Source: Brassica napus
Lineage: Eukaryota; Streptophyta; Magnoliopsida; Brassicales; Brassicaceae
Direction: 5' to 3'
Assembly: GCF_020379485.1 (NCBI RefSeq)
Contig: NC_063452.1
Location: 10,519,065-10,583,064, forward strand
Length of the DNA stretch: 64,000 nucleotides
The position numbers and the translations under genes are program-made. Shown here one piece after another: positions 46,460 to 59,113 of the stretch (position 1 is its first letter; every line of letters starts with the position of its first letter). The notes under the pieces are model-generated. The model ran no database searches and had not been told where the DNA came from. It was given only the letters and a program-made list of their open reading frames with translations.

Positions 46460-46530
46460 GTCATGGCATAGCGGTTCGCGTCCTTTAGTTGAACCAAACA
46501 TCCCGAGTTTGATGCCCGTAGAGTCTATTT
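46460..46530 (+). repeat. tRNA-like / SINE-like segment
   Basis: TGGCATAGCGGTTCGCG resembles a pol III A box, and GAGTTTGATGCCCG about 40 bases on resembles a B box. The segment does not fold as a normal tRNA with a clear anticodon arm, so a diverged SINE head is more likely. Confidence 0.35.
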
Positions 46531-46540
46531 TGACTCTCTT

Positions 46541-47642
46541 TTACATTTTTTTCTTTAATGAAGGATAAGAATGTCATTTACCATTCGTTTTCCCCTTTGG
46601 TATTTCTGTTTTTCTGCAACTGAAACGCGACGGCTGTGTAAATTTACGTTTCTAGAAGCTTCAATCATTGGGTTTACATTTTTTTTTCTCAATCTTCGTA
46701 GATATTCGGGGAGATAAATCGATTTATAACTTGAATTCATTAAAAACTTAAAAAAATTCCAGATCTGATTTTCTAGCCGAATAGCTTCAATCCGCCACGC
46801 TTGGTCACCGTTGAACGTTTACTCGGCCGCTAAATCGGCTAGGGCTAGCGGCCAAGTTTTAGAACATGACTTAACATTGATTTAATTTGAGTTGCGGATC
46901 TAATTTATAGATAACTAAAAAATGGTACCAGTCATATATTAAGTTTGAAAGTGTTTAGTTGGGATGTAGATATCTTTTTAACTCTCAGACAATGGAAGAT
47001 CGTGAAAAAAAATCTTGTAGCGGTTAATTACGGCGACAATTCTTAGATCATTCTTAGATTTTTCTGTTACCTCCACCTCAGTTTATACTTTGCATAGTTA
47101 TTTTCTGATGATGATCACTTTTTCTAGGTGGCGCCAGTGCTCTGTGCAATTTAGGCTCTTGTTTATGCGGAATTTCGTGTTTACCACTTTCATAGTACCA
47201 TTATTCATATTTACCACTGGTAAAAATACATTTTCAAATATATATTTTTCATTAACTGACAAAATAGTCTTATATCTTTGTTCTATATATATAATAAATA
47301 ATTATTTAAATAAATAAAAATTAAATAAATTAAAATAAAATTTATTTTTTTTCGAATTATACTATTTCAAATTCAATTTTTTTTTTATTTTTTCTTACAA
47401 ATTTCTTTTTGAAAATCGAAAATTATGTTTGAAACTATTTTTTTTTTAAAATATATATTTTTAAGTATTTATTTATATATTTATTAGAATCCTAAATTTC
47501 ACATTCCAAAAACCTTATTCCACCCCTCAACTCTAAACCTTAAGTTTATCCTATGAGTATAAATGTCTTTTACCAATCATTAAAAATGGAGATAATAGTG
47601 GTTAGTGTAAACATGAAAAATAGTATGAATGTGGTATTTGTG
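46541..47642. other. Intergenic AT-rich DNA and dispersed repeat interrupted by the LINE
   Basis: No gene was recognised. The last part (from about 47500: CTCAACTCTAAACCTTAAGT) resembles the dispersed repeat at 26660-27100. It resumes after the LINE at 54390 as GCAATTTCCCAC. Its end contains the 16-bp target copy at 47627-47642. Confidence 0.5.
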
Positions 47643-48156
47643 ATGGATAGTTTCATCATTTGCATAACTTTTTTGAAGAAATCCACACACCTCTTTTATT
47701 GATTTAAATATTTAATTGTAAGTGAAATATCTATTAAGAATTGATTGACCATCGCTCGCGCCGCTAGGGTTTGGCGACATGATTGGCGATTCTGAGATCT
47801 GGTTCTCCTCCACTTCCGACATGCCCTCCCCGGCTTTCTGAAACCTCTCTCCGGACTCCTGGTGCACAAGGGAGACTACACAACACTCCTTGTGCCCCCT
47901 GCTCTTCGCTCGTCAGATCTCACGATTCTCTCTCTCTGGCTTCTTTGCCAAGTAACGCAATATTCACGCAATATTCGCTTTCTGTTTTAAGGCAAGCCTC
48001 TCCTAAACCGACCATACCAAAACCCTAAGATCACTCTGCATCTATAAATCTGCCGCACCTCTCTCAAGCACACACCGCAACTCCCTAGGCCTTACAAATC
48101 TTAATCTTGATTTATTTTCTCTAGTTTCTACTAAGTTTTTCATTCCAACTCTCACT

Positions 48157-50231
48157 ATGAGTCAATCGTCTCTGATCGTCCGTAAGGGAGGTCCCTCCAA
48201 TGGTGATCGACGTCCTTTGAACTCTAAAGATGATATCATCCGTATTCCGGACTGTGATATCAATGACGCCAAGGAAAGATTTCGTCTCACTCTAATTGGG
48301 CGGGTCTTTCACGTTCGTGGGCGCAGTATCGACGCTCTAATCAACCTCCTCCCCCGCCCTCGTATCTGGAACGTAGAAGGAAGAGTCCGTGGACTCAACC
48401 TGGGGAACGGTCGGTTCCAGTTTGATTTCGACAATGAAGCGGACCTACATATGGTTTTAAACAAGCGTCCCTGCCACTTCAACCAATGGAGTTTCGCACT
48501 GGAACGTTGGGAACCTTTCACTAGTTAAACTTTTCCAAACACAATTCCCTTTTGGATAAGTGTAACAGGAGTCCCAGTTCATTTCTGGAATGATAAAACC
48601 TTCACGGAGATCTCTAATGCGCTTGGTAAGAAAATCTGCATTGATGCAAAGAAAGCGAGAATTCAAGTCTCCATCGCAGCTGACAAGCCCCTGCAGTTTG
48701 AACGCCGAATAGGCTTCCCAAATGGAGATATTGGGAAAGTAACTCTTACATATGACGGTCTTCATCGCCACTGTTTTACCTGCAAGCTTATCTTCCATGA
48801 TGAAAATATTTGCCCCCTCTTAACGCCAGAGGAAAGGGAGCACAAAAGAAAGCAAAGGCTGGATAGCCATGCTAACAATGATCAATCAAAACTCCCTATC
48901 TATGGCTCTCAAGGTTTTAACTCCAGGAACTCCCTGAAAAGACCCCGATCCCCTCTTAATGGGAAACACCACAGTCCTTCACCAACCTCAAGAAACAGAG
49001 AGCTTTACCAACATGAAAAACGAAGGAAGAGCATGGCCTCAGCCTTCTCAACTCGTGAGGCACGAGATCGCAAAAGCTCCAGTAGACAGGATAACAGGCA
49101 ATCACACCAAGGTATAGAAGTATGGAGTCGACTAGAAATCCTAACCAGAAGGGGAGATGCCCAAAGAGGACCCAACTACGACCCCCCGTCCCGAAACACA
49201 CACCGTAAGGATGCGCCGCGCCCCAACAACAACTCTACCCTTGAATGGCGTCCAAGACGCAACGTTGAGGACTCTAGGAACAAATCCAAAATTAACGGGG
49301 CGCCTCATCAAACTGAGTATGACCGTATGGAAAGGTCTCGCGATACTTTTGACTCCCAAAAGACAATATCTGACAACCGAGCATCCCTGGAATAAGGAGA
49401 ACTTGCTGCGAATCGCATATCAGAAGCTGCAATTGCTAATGCAGAGGAAGAAAGGATCCGACGCCTCAAAGGCAAAGCTGTGGACATAGACGTACCCACG
49501 ACTCAAACCAAGGCTACACGTTCAACACCTCTGGAACATCGAGGCACAAACCTGATCATTTCTGAGCAACCCTCGGAGACACCCCTGCCTACACGTCAAG
49601 CCCAAAGGTATGATCCATCTCCCATGGAACAAGGAGGTAAATTCCTAGAACTAGAGACTGGAATAGATCAGGATTTAATGGCGCCTCTAACTGATCTTGA
49701 GATAGCTGAGGTAGATAACTTAGTCCTTGAAACGGAACGCCTTGAGATGGCTGAGAATGAGATGGCTGAGAATACGATAGATGAGAATATGATCGATATT
49801 GATAATGATGATCTTCTTGGAGATTCTCCTGACCTTGATGCAGAAAAAATCGAGGCAATATCTCAACTCTCTCCAGCTAATGCTGAGTACAAGGAGTCAG
49901 CATCTATAGGACAGCACCTTGCACTCGCCAAGGCAACCGCAACATCCCAGGAACCCGCCCAAAAGAACTTGTCTGACGCTTACGTCCCAAAAGGCTTGCT
50001 CAAGAAAAAGGCCCCCGCTCCCCCGACATAAAAGGAGCGAATGCATCGAAGAAACTTCAGGCGCTCAACACCCGTGCTTCTCCAAAGAAGAAGGCATCAA
50101 TGGGTAAAAGACAAACATCTTCTTCGACTATGGTCCCTCGCTTTGAGGTGTTTCCTTCTGCTTCACGCAAAAAATCTGTGTCCCTTTCAGGTTCGGTGGT
50201 GTCCAAGAAACCACCCAGTAAGAAGATATGA
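48157..50231 (+). pseudogene. LINE ORF1 (DUF4283 and zinc-knuckle protein)
   Basis: ORF1 products bind RNA and form the LINE ribonucleoprotein. ATG 48157 starts a frame with a DUF4283-like domain (RFRLTLIGRVFHVRG, WNVEGRVRGLNLGNGRFQFDF) and a knuckle-like HRHCFTCKLIFHDENIC, followed by a long basic, then acidic tail. TAA codons at 48526-48528 and 49393-49395 break an otherwise single frame. A frameshift near 50030 moves the Lys/Ser-rich end to another frame that stops at TGA 50229-50231, overlapping the ORF2 start as ATGA. Confidence 0.85.
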
Positions 50232-53200
50232 GTGCAATAGCTTGGAACTGTCAGGGCGCCGGAGCCTATCTGACAAAGCAACATCTCCGGGAACTGCATC
50301 GTTGTTTTCTTCCTCCTTTTCTTTTTCTCTCTGAGACAAAAAACAATTACTCTTTTCTTCAAGATTTTCAGTTTGAGTTTGGTTATAATAAATTGTTCAC
50401 CGTGGAACCCGAGGGTAGAAGCGGTGGACTAGCACTTTTTTATTTTGATTCTTTTGATGTTACTATTCTGTTTTCCAATAATCGCATGATCGATATTGAA
50501 GCCACCATAGAAGGGCACAAGGTCTTTATTACTTTTGTATATGGTGATCCGGTCGTTGAGTACCGAGAAAATGTATGGGAACGCCTTACGCGTATGAGCT
50601 TAACAAGGTCAGGACCATGGCTGATGCTAGGAGACTTTAACGAGATAACCAGCAACCTGGAAAAGAAAGGAGGTAGGAGACGACCTGATTCCTCCTACCT
50701 ACCCTTTTTGAACATGCTGGCAAATTGTGGGATGATCGACTTTCCCTACAACGGAAACCCCCTCTCCTGGGTCGGCAATAGAGCATCTGGAAAAGTTCAA
50801 TGCAGGTTAGATCGAGCAGTAGGAAATGAAGACTGGCATCACTATTTCTCCCACTCAAATGTGGAGTATCTCCGCCTTTGGGGTAGCGATCATCGCCCCA
50901 TCCTCACACGATTTCTGTCGGTGAAGAAACAAGGCAAGAGAGCTTTTAAATTCGATAAGAGATGGATTGGTAAAAATGGCTTTCGGGATTATATACTCCA
51001 GGGATGGAATGACCCAACGTTCTTCAGCAAGGACGACCTCCATGAACGAATAGCCCATTGCCGTAAATTCATCTCTCGTTGGAAGCACGACAACCCCTCC
51101 AACGCTGCAAAAAAGATAGAAGAAATCAAAAGCCAGCTAGAGCAAGCTCAAGTTGACGACGACTACTCACAAGATGCTATCTTAAGTTTAAAATGGAACC
51201 TCTGTACCGCTTTTAGAGATGAGGAGCTCTAATGGAAGCAAAAAAGTCGAGCTAATTGGCTGCGAGAAGGTGACCAGAATACTAAATTTTTCCATGCTAC
51301 TACAAAGCAACGGAGGGCTAGAAACCGAGTGATAAAGCTTCGGAAGGCAAACGGCCTATGAGCGGAAACCAAAAAATATATCGAAGAAGTGGCAACAGGA
51401 TACTTTCAAACGCTCTTCACCACCTCGGAGCCTTCCGACTTTGCTGAATCCCTCAAATACATTACCGGAAAAGTTACCCCGGCCATGAATGATGCTCTAA
51501 CAAGAATTCCATCAGATGATGAGATCCGTAAAGCTGTGTTCGACATAAACCCTGACAAAGCCTCTGGCCCCGACGGAATGATAAGCCTCTTCTTCCAAAA
51601 GAATTGGGGTATCACGGCAGAAGTGGTAAGCCAAACGGTCAAAGATTTCTTTCAGCACAGCGTCCTAGATCCTCGCTTGAACCAGACGAATATTTGCCTC
51701 ATTCCAAAGACTGAGCGCCCTAGCGAGATGTACGAATTCCGTCCAATCAGTCTATGCAATGTAAGCTACAAGATCATCTCCAAAATCATGAGTAAACGTC
51801 TAACGAGATGTCTGCCCAGCTTAATCTCGGAGACCCAATCAGCCTTTGTGGCTAGACGACTAATTATAGACAACATACTGGTAGCACACAAAGTGTTTCA
51901 TGCCCTGAGAACGAACCTAAGTTGCAAAGCTAAATTCGTAGCAATCAAAACGGATATGAGCAAAGCCTTCGACAGAGTTGAATGGTCTTTTCTCGAAGCA
52001 CTTCTACTCAAATTGGGCTTCTCGGCCATATGGGTATCTTGGGTAAAACTCTGCATCACCTCGGTATCTTATCAAGTACTCCTAAATGGAGAACCAAAGG
52101 GTAGTATTTCTCCTTCGAGAGGCATCAGGCAAGGCGATCCACTCTCCCCCTTTCTCTTCATCATCCTCACGGAAGCTCTCATCTCACAAATTCAGGGAGC
52201 TGAGAGGGAGGGCAGGATCATAGGTCTGAAGATTGCAAGAGGTAGCCCACCAATCTCGCACCTCTTGTTCGCAGATGATAGCCTTTTCTTCTGCAGAGCC
52301 GAAGTCTCGCAATGTACGGAGCTTATGAAGATCATCCATACATACGGTTGCTCCTCAGGACAGCAACTAAATGTAGATAAATCCTCAATTCTGTTCGGTA
52401 ACAAGGTCCCACCTGACTTAAAAACAGAGATCAAGCAGGCCCTGGGTATTACAAAGGAAGGCGGCATGGGAGTCTACCTCGGCCTACCTGAGAAGATCTG
52501 TGGAAGCAAAAAACAGGCCTTTGCTTTCATCCAAGAACACTTACAGAATCGTATCAATTCCTGGTCTGCCAAATTGCTCTCCAAAGGTGGAAAAGAAGTC
52601 TTGATAAAGTTAGTCGCACAAGCTCTCCTGACCTACGTTATGTCATGCTTCCTCCTACCACAAGAGATCATTCGAAAGCTCAGCAGCGCGATATCTCGCA
52701 TCTGGTGGAGCACAAAAAATTATAATCGCGGACTTCATTAGATTGCCTGGAAGAAAATTTGCACACCAGAAGATAAGGGAGGCTTAGGTTTCCGGGATTT
52801 CAAAAATTTTAATCTCGCATTACTTGCGAAGCAGCTCTGGAGACTCATACACTACCCAAACTCTCTCCTGGCACGTGTCCTCAAAGGAAGATATTATTGC
52901 CTCTCAAACCCGATAGAGGTCAACAAGGCGAGCAACCCCTCCTATGTCTGGAAAAGTCTCATGGCTGCTCAACCTCTACTGAAAGCTGGACTCCGTAAAT
53001 CGATTGGAGCTGGGCAAAATACTTTAGTCTGGTCAGATCCATGGATCCCGACGATACCGGCACGACCAGCAATCCCGTGTGGCCCATCTTTCAACCCCTC
53101 CATGCGGGTAAGCGACCTTATTGATCCTAGCACAAACAAGTGGAAACACGATCTCTTAAGAGAACTGGTAGTTCCAGAAGACATTCCACACATTCAAAGT

Positions 53201-54350
53201 CTCAAATCGACGCTTTCTCCCCGGGCCATAAACTACTGTTGGAACCTCACCAAATCAGGGATGTACTCTGTAAAAACTGGATATGCTTTGGCCATGGAAT
53301 CAATGGAGTACACGGAAGCGGCACAAGTTCTCGAACCCAGCATAACAACCTTACAAGCGAAAGTATGGACACTCAAGACTACCAAAAAGATTAAACACTT
53401 CATATGGCAAACGATCTCTAACTGTGTACCAGTATGTAGCTCGCTCTCCGATCGCCACTGTGGCACATATCGAGCATGTCCAAGATGCGGCGCAGAGGAA
53501 GAGACTCGCAACCATTTGCTCTTTGAGTGTCCACCCTCCGTCCAAGCCTGGGCCCTTGCGGACATACCGCATCCTCCGAGGCTATTCCCGAGCGACTCAA
53601 TATATAGTAACCTGAACCATGTCCTATGGCGCGCAAAGGAATATGCGATCCCGGATACTATCAGTACGACTGTCGCATGGATAATATGGTACATATGGAA
53701 AGCTCGCAACGACAAGGCTTTCAACGGCAAGGACATCTCCCCGCTATAGACCATCCAAATTGCCCGAGCAGAAGCCGAAAGTTGGCGCACAGCTCAGATC
53801 ATCGAACAACCCCAAGAAGGCGCAGACGGTAAAGCCCCCCCCCCCCCCCCGACCCTCCACCTCAAAACCCTGGTCCTAAATGCTTGATTAACGCCTCCTG
53901 GCACAAGGAAAATGATTTTTTTGGTGGGGGAATGGTCCTAACGACCGAGGATGGGATGACGACTTACGGTTCTTTTGCCATTAACCGAGTCTTAACCCCC
54001 TTACATGCAGAGTTCCAAAATCTACTGTGGGCCATGAAATCCTCCATTCAGTTAGACCATAGTTCCATGACCTTCAAGACAGACTGCCTCCAGCTAGTCA
54101 ATCTCCTTGAAGAAGACGACGAAGACAAATGGCCATCCTTGTTGGCTGAATTTGATGAGTTTCATCTTATTCGTTCTATATTTACTTTTTGCTCCATATC
54201 TTTTACTCCTCGCTCTCTGAACTTCTGAGCCGATCGCCTTGCAAAAGGAGCTCGCTCTCGAGGTCTCTCTTTTTTCCATGTAAACACTCAGCTCCCAAGC
54301 TGGTTGGCTCATGAGGCCAACCTCTTGGTAGTCACTTAATAAAATATGGA
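50228..54350 (+). pseudogene. LINE ORF2: APE endonuclease, reverse transcriptase, RNase H
   Basis: ATG 50228 opens the APE-like endonuclease (AWNCQGAG, LSETKN, MLGDFNEI, WGSDHRPI). RT lies at 51389-52741 (PGPDGMISLFFQ as SGPDGM, CLIPKTERPSEMYEFRPISLCN, KTDMSKAFDRVEW, GIRQGDPLSPFLF, LLFADDSLFF). A zinc-ribbon segment (FIWQTISNCVPV, CPRCGAEEETRNHLLFECP) is at 52961-53749, and an RNase H end at 53884-54228 (INASWHKEND, FKTDCLQLVNLL). In-frame stops occur at 51230-51232, 51358-51360, 52739-52741 and 53747-53749; at least two replace expected Trp codons. A C homopolymer sits at about 53837-53850. Confidence 0.93.
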
Positions 54351-54409
54351 GTTTTCGATGTAAAAAAAAGAAAGAATGTGGTATTTGTGGCAATTTCCCA
54401 CTTTTCATT

Positions 54410-54940
54410 CATCTCTGTAGAGATTTTGACAAGTTTTTAAGCTTAAATATGAGCTTAAATATATAGGGTTCACATTTGTTTGGATCAGGTTTTCGAGTAT
54501 ATCTAAACCTTCTTTTTATTGGATCTGTTTAGATGTTTTTGATACAAATTTCTAATATAACATTAATTACATTTGGTTAATTTTGTAATGAAAAGAACAT
54601 AGAATGCGGATCTTATCCTAATATATCATTAATTCATCATTACCTACAAATTTGTATGTGCAGTAATATCGATATGGGCATGCAACTAAGGGACCGCTTT
54701 AACAAAATGTCAGACCTAATCCTGACATTTAAAGTATTAAATACAAAACCTTGACTTCACTAACAATTATTGCAAACCATTTAATGGGTTTTTGAGTGTC
54801 CACGTTCTCGTCTGCAAAGATCGCCGTTACACCCCGTCACTCCCCTTATTATTGGGCGTTAAATTCATATATCAAATACAAAATATGTCTGAATCTCCTT
54901 TTCCCTACATTGACTAATCATGATAAATATTTAAATATAA
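54410..54940. other. Intergenic DNA, nothing coding
   Basis: AT-rich sequence with one Helitron-like word (GCGGATCTTATCCTAA, about 54607-54621). Confidence 0.35.
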
Positions 54941-54941
54941 A

Positions 54942-54985
54942 CTAGATTTGATCCACGCGTCCGTGCAGATAATTTTTTTCATTTT
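54942..54985 (-). mobile_element. Helitron-like 3' terminus
   Basis: Read on the minus strand, GCACGGACGCGTGGATC can form a GC-rich stem and is followed after a few bases by CTAG and T, the usual end and insertion base of Helitrons. The 5' end was not found; the body would extend to the right into AT-rich DNA. Confidence 0.5.
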
Positions 54986-54989
54986 ATAA

Positions 54990-55710
54990 ATATATTTGTT
55001 ATATACAATAAAATAACAATCTCAAATAATCAAATAAAAAACTTCCTACAAAATATGTTTTTTCTTTAATTTATACATTTTGCATATAATACATTTTTAA
55101 AATTTAATATTTTTTAAGATAATTTTTGTTTACATGTTGCGTTTAGAAAACATACTTTAACATATATCATTTTAGTATTATATGAGATTTATAAGTAAAA
55201 ACAATGGCCAAACAAAATAAACGTTATCCCAGATCATACTGTTGAAATCTCGTGCAAGTTTAGTCGTATTAGTCATTCCGTATGAAACTGAATTTACTGT
55301 TTAATTTCCTTTAATGGTTTGGAATTTGATAATGTTATTTACTTTGTTTGTATACTTTTGTTTTATATTCCTTCCATTTTTAACATATAACATTTTTGAA
55401 CTAAACACCTAAATTAAGAAAAAAATTACTATTTACATTTTCTAAACAAAGATTTTATTAACTATTCGTCTAATCACAATTAAACCAATAATAATATATA
55501 TTGCAGAATACTATTGATCATAAAACATAAAATTGTTAATGAATTTTATATTGAGAATTAATAACATCGTCTGATTTGGAACAAACAAATTTCTCTAAAA
55601 GGTTAAATATTGAAAACGAAATGATTCAATATAAATACTAGATTCATGTTTTATCATTCAACATAAATATTTGTTGGGGGATTCAATATAAATACTAGAT
55701 AAGGTATATC
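54990..55710. other. AT-rich non-coding DNA, possible Helitron body
   Basis: No frame or RNA gene recognised. Confidence 0.3.
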
Positions 55711-55719
55711 TCTGAAAAA

Positions 55720-56170
55720 CCTTAAAATGAGTTTTTATGACCAAGAGTACACAAATAAGGAAATGACCAAAATATTTTCATTAAATAGGTAAAAGACTCT
55801 TCCACCTTTAATTTATAAATATAAATAATTATTTAAATATATAATAATAAAAAAAATCTAAAAATATTTTTTTAATTCAAACTTTTTTGTTTTTTCAAGC
55901 TTTTTTTTCTTTTTTGAAATCCAAAAATTCCTTTTGATATTATTTTTAAATTATTATTTTAAACTTTAAATATTAATTAATTAATTTATTAAATCATAAA
56001 TCCACCACCTCCCCAAACTCCACCCACAAATCTAAACCCAAAATCTAGATTAGTTAATCTAAAGGTATAAGTATATTTTTCTTTCTTTGATGAAATATTT
56101 TGGTCGTTTTGATCTTTAAGTGCTATATTTATGAAAAAAAAATTTAGTGTTATCCTAGAGAATTTCTCTA
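55720..56170. repeat. Dispersed foldback-like repeat
   Basis: AAATGACCAAAATATTTTC on the left and GAAATATTTTGGTCGTTTT on the right are inverted copies. The layout matches the repeat at 26660-27100 but without the telomere-like core. Confidence 0.5.
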
Positions 56171-56689
56171 TTAGACATGTCCATTATATTTGTAGGTATC
56201 ATATAATTATGCATATAAATCTATTATCATAGTTGATATGAAGGAATTTTCTAAAAAAACCTAAAGTATAACAACACAAGCATCGTAGAATAGAACGGCA
56301 GGCTGGAAAATGTGCTAAGCACCACGTATTCTAAACTTACCATCTCAGATATCTCCGTTTGTGTGGTCAAGCGACATAAGTTTCTACTTCTTTATTGCGA
56401 GTAACCAGTTTTGTCTGATGTCGGTGAACAGACTCCAGAGGATTAATTGGTTAGATTTCAATCTGCCCGCTGGATACCTTTAGATCATGAAAAACCCTAG
56501 AATATATATCGTCCACTACAAGAAAACGCATTTATAATGACGCCGATTTTCGTGGTTATTTTGTCGTAAAATAGAGTTTACGACGAATTAACTACGAAAG
56601 CCATTTCCTCATTAAACGTTCATCTTAACGTATATTTCCTCGCTAATTCGTCATAAACTTACGAGGAAAGGTTTCATCGTAAAGTTGGG

Positions 56690-56880
56690 GTCAATAATTT
56701 CGTCGTAAAAGCCATGTAAACGATTTCCTCGTAAAAGCCACGTAAACTATTTTCTCGTAAAAGCCACGTAAATATTTTCGTCGTAAAGTATACGTAAATC
56801 GTTTCCTCGTAAAGTACACGTAAATCGTTTCCTCGTAAAGTACACGTAAACATTTTCCTCGTAAAGTTGACGCTCAATTT
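56690..56880. repeat. Subterminal tandem repeats of the second CACTA
   Basis: Units of about 26-30 bp such as TTTCCTCGTAAAGTACACG are repeated head to tail near the left end. Confidence 0.85.
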
Positions 56881-56941
56881 TTTCATTCTTTACACGTAAA
56901 ATTTACGACGAATCTACGTATCTTTCATGGTAAATTCCTGG

Positions 56942-59113
56942 TTAACAATTTTCAGTTTCCTCGTTAAGTAGACGTAAATATAGAGGAATAAAGAAATTAA
57001 TGTGTAATATATTACCTACAATTGTTTCATGTACTTTTGTTGGAAGTAGCTCCGCAAATGCAAAGGGAAGTAGTCGTTGCATTAAGACATGACAATCATG
57101 ACTCTTGATCCCAGAGAACGTTTGACCTTTTTTAACACATCTAAAGAGATTTGAAACATACCCGTGGGGAACTTCAGTTCTGATGCCACCCAATTGAACA
57201 ACACCGAATTTTGTTCTGATGACAACCTGAATATCAGAACGGAAACTTGTCCATTTCTTTTTATATGTAACTCACTTCTTGAGCAAATATCAGGTTAGTC
57301 CAACCTCGATTTTTTGCTGTCTTTTGTCTTCCCTTGGACACTTGATATTGTATTCACGATGTTCTCAAAAAAATTCTTCTCTATATGCATCACATCGAGG
57401 TTGTGGCGCAAAAGAAGATCCTTCCAATATGACAACTTCCAAAATATACTCTTCTTGTGCCGGTTGTGTTGAACTCCGTAATAATCAGGCATATTACCGG
57501 GAACATGCCAATTACCACTACAACGTATTGTTTCTTGAGCTCCGTAGTAATCAATTTGCGCTTCAATTTGCTCTCTAGTTAATATGGAGGAGGATTGTCT
57601 CTCACAACCCTTTTGCGCCTAAACAATGTATTGTTTCTTCGGTACGGATGGTTGATGGGAAGAAATCGACGGTGACAATCGAACCAACTTGTCTTCCTAC
57701 CATTCTTCAATTGAAATGCATCTGTCATTCCATTACAATATGGACAAGATAATCTCCCATGGGTAGTCCATCCATACAACATCCCATAAGCAGGAAAGTC
57801 ACTTATGGTCCACAAAAGCATCATTCACATCGTAAAATTCGTCTTCGTTGAGAAATCATACGTCCTCACCCCTGTTGACCACAAATATTTCAACTCTTTT
57901 ATTAGTGGTTGTAGAAAAACATCCACATACCTTTTTGGATGTTTTGGACCAGGTATTAATATGGTCAAGAATAGAAACTCCCGTTGCATGCACATCTCCG
58001 GTGGCAGGTTGTATGGCGTAAGAAACACTGGACACAATGAATATTATCTCTCTGGCATTCCAAATGGACTAAATCCATCTGTGCATAATCCAAGATACAC
58101 ATTTCGGCTATTGCTAGCGAAATCTGGATGTACTTTGTTAAAATGTTTTCAAGCTCTTGCATCTGATGGACGAGTCATCTCACCATCCGTCTGAGTATGC
58201 TCGGCATGCCATCTCATCCCTCCAGCAGTTTGCTCAGATTGGTACAATCTTTTCAATCTGTCTTTAATGGGTAGATACCTCATCCTTTGGTATGGTACCC
58301 TATTACGTCCTCGTCCTTGCGGCTTGAAACGTGGCTTCTTGCAGAATCGACATTCTTCTAACTTCTCATCATCTCCCCAATAGATCATGCAATTGTTAAT
58401 GCAAACGTCTATCATCTCTGAAGGTAACTCAAGACTATAAACCAATTACTGAATCTCATAATAAGAATCAGCTGACACATTATCTTCCAGCAAATACTTT
58501 TTAAACAAGTCTGTCCATGCATTCATGCAACTTTCAGATAGATTGTGACCATTTTTAATATTCATCATTCTAGCAGCCAACGAGAATTTAGAGAGACCTT
58601 CTCTACAACCACTGTAAATGGCTGATTCACAGCATCTAACATTTCATAAAACTTTTTTTCATCTATATTAGGTTCTTCAACTTCATCATGAGCTACAAAT
58701 GCATCATCTACCATATCATGAACCCTATCACAATCTACCATTTGCTCCTCCTGATGGTAACTATGTTCGTTATGCAAATGATCAACTGGTTCATCCTGAA
58801 AATTGTTATTACTACTACTAGCTTCATTCCCATAATTATAACCCTCTTCATGATGAAACATGATATAGTAATGTGGCGTGAAACCTCTTTTTATTAAATT
58901 TTTCCATACATTTTCACGAGTTGCCAATTTTGAATTGTTGCATTTTCGATAACGACAGAACGTCTTACCGCTTTCCTGAGCGAGCGGTGTAGAATCTGCT
59001 TGATGCATAAATGTCTCCAGCCCTTCGAGATATTCTTTCGTCACTCTCCCGTTAGCATATCTGTGCGTATACATCCACCTCCGAAACTCGATAAAATTTC
59101 TATCACCCGACAT
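56942..59113 (-). pseudogene. TNPD-like transposase fragments of the second CACTA
   Basis: From 59113 leftwards the minus frames give the transposase-associated zinc domain (MSGDRNFIEFRRWM, FCRYRKCNNS, KRGFTPHYYI), then TNP2 pieces: CINNCMIYWGDDEKLEECRF at 58149-58445, MCPVFLTPYNLPPEMCMQRE at 57825-58037, TISDFPAYGMLYGWTTHGRL at 57579-57824, RHNLDVMHIEKNFFENIVNT at 57295-57492, and IKSHDCHVLMQRLLPFAF at 56942-57193. Frames change several times and stops intervene. The DUF4218 and DUF4216 parts found in the first CACTA are missing. Confidence 0.88.

Larger units (their letters stand above)
47643..54373 (+). mobile_element. LINE (non-LTR retrotransposon), nearly full length
   Basis: Two copies of GAATGTGGTATTTGTG (47627-47642 and 54374-54389) flank a 6.73-kb unit with ORF1, ORF2 and a short A-rich 3' tail (TGTAAAAAAAAGAAA). 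This order and the variable-length duplication identify a plant L1-type LINE. Several nonsense codons make it inactive, but the length suggests that little 5' truncation occurred. Confidence 0.9.

Noticed and set aside
46460..46530. Functional tRNA gene
   Set aside because: Boxes are only approximate and I could not place acceptor, anticodon and T arms that pair.
53837..53850. C homopolymer as a regulatory feature
   Set aside because: It is inside a dead LINE ORF2 and is most simply a mutation or sequencing-length artefact.
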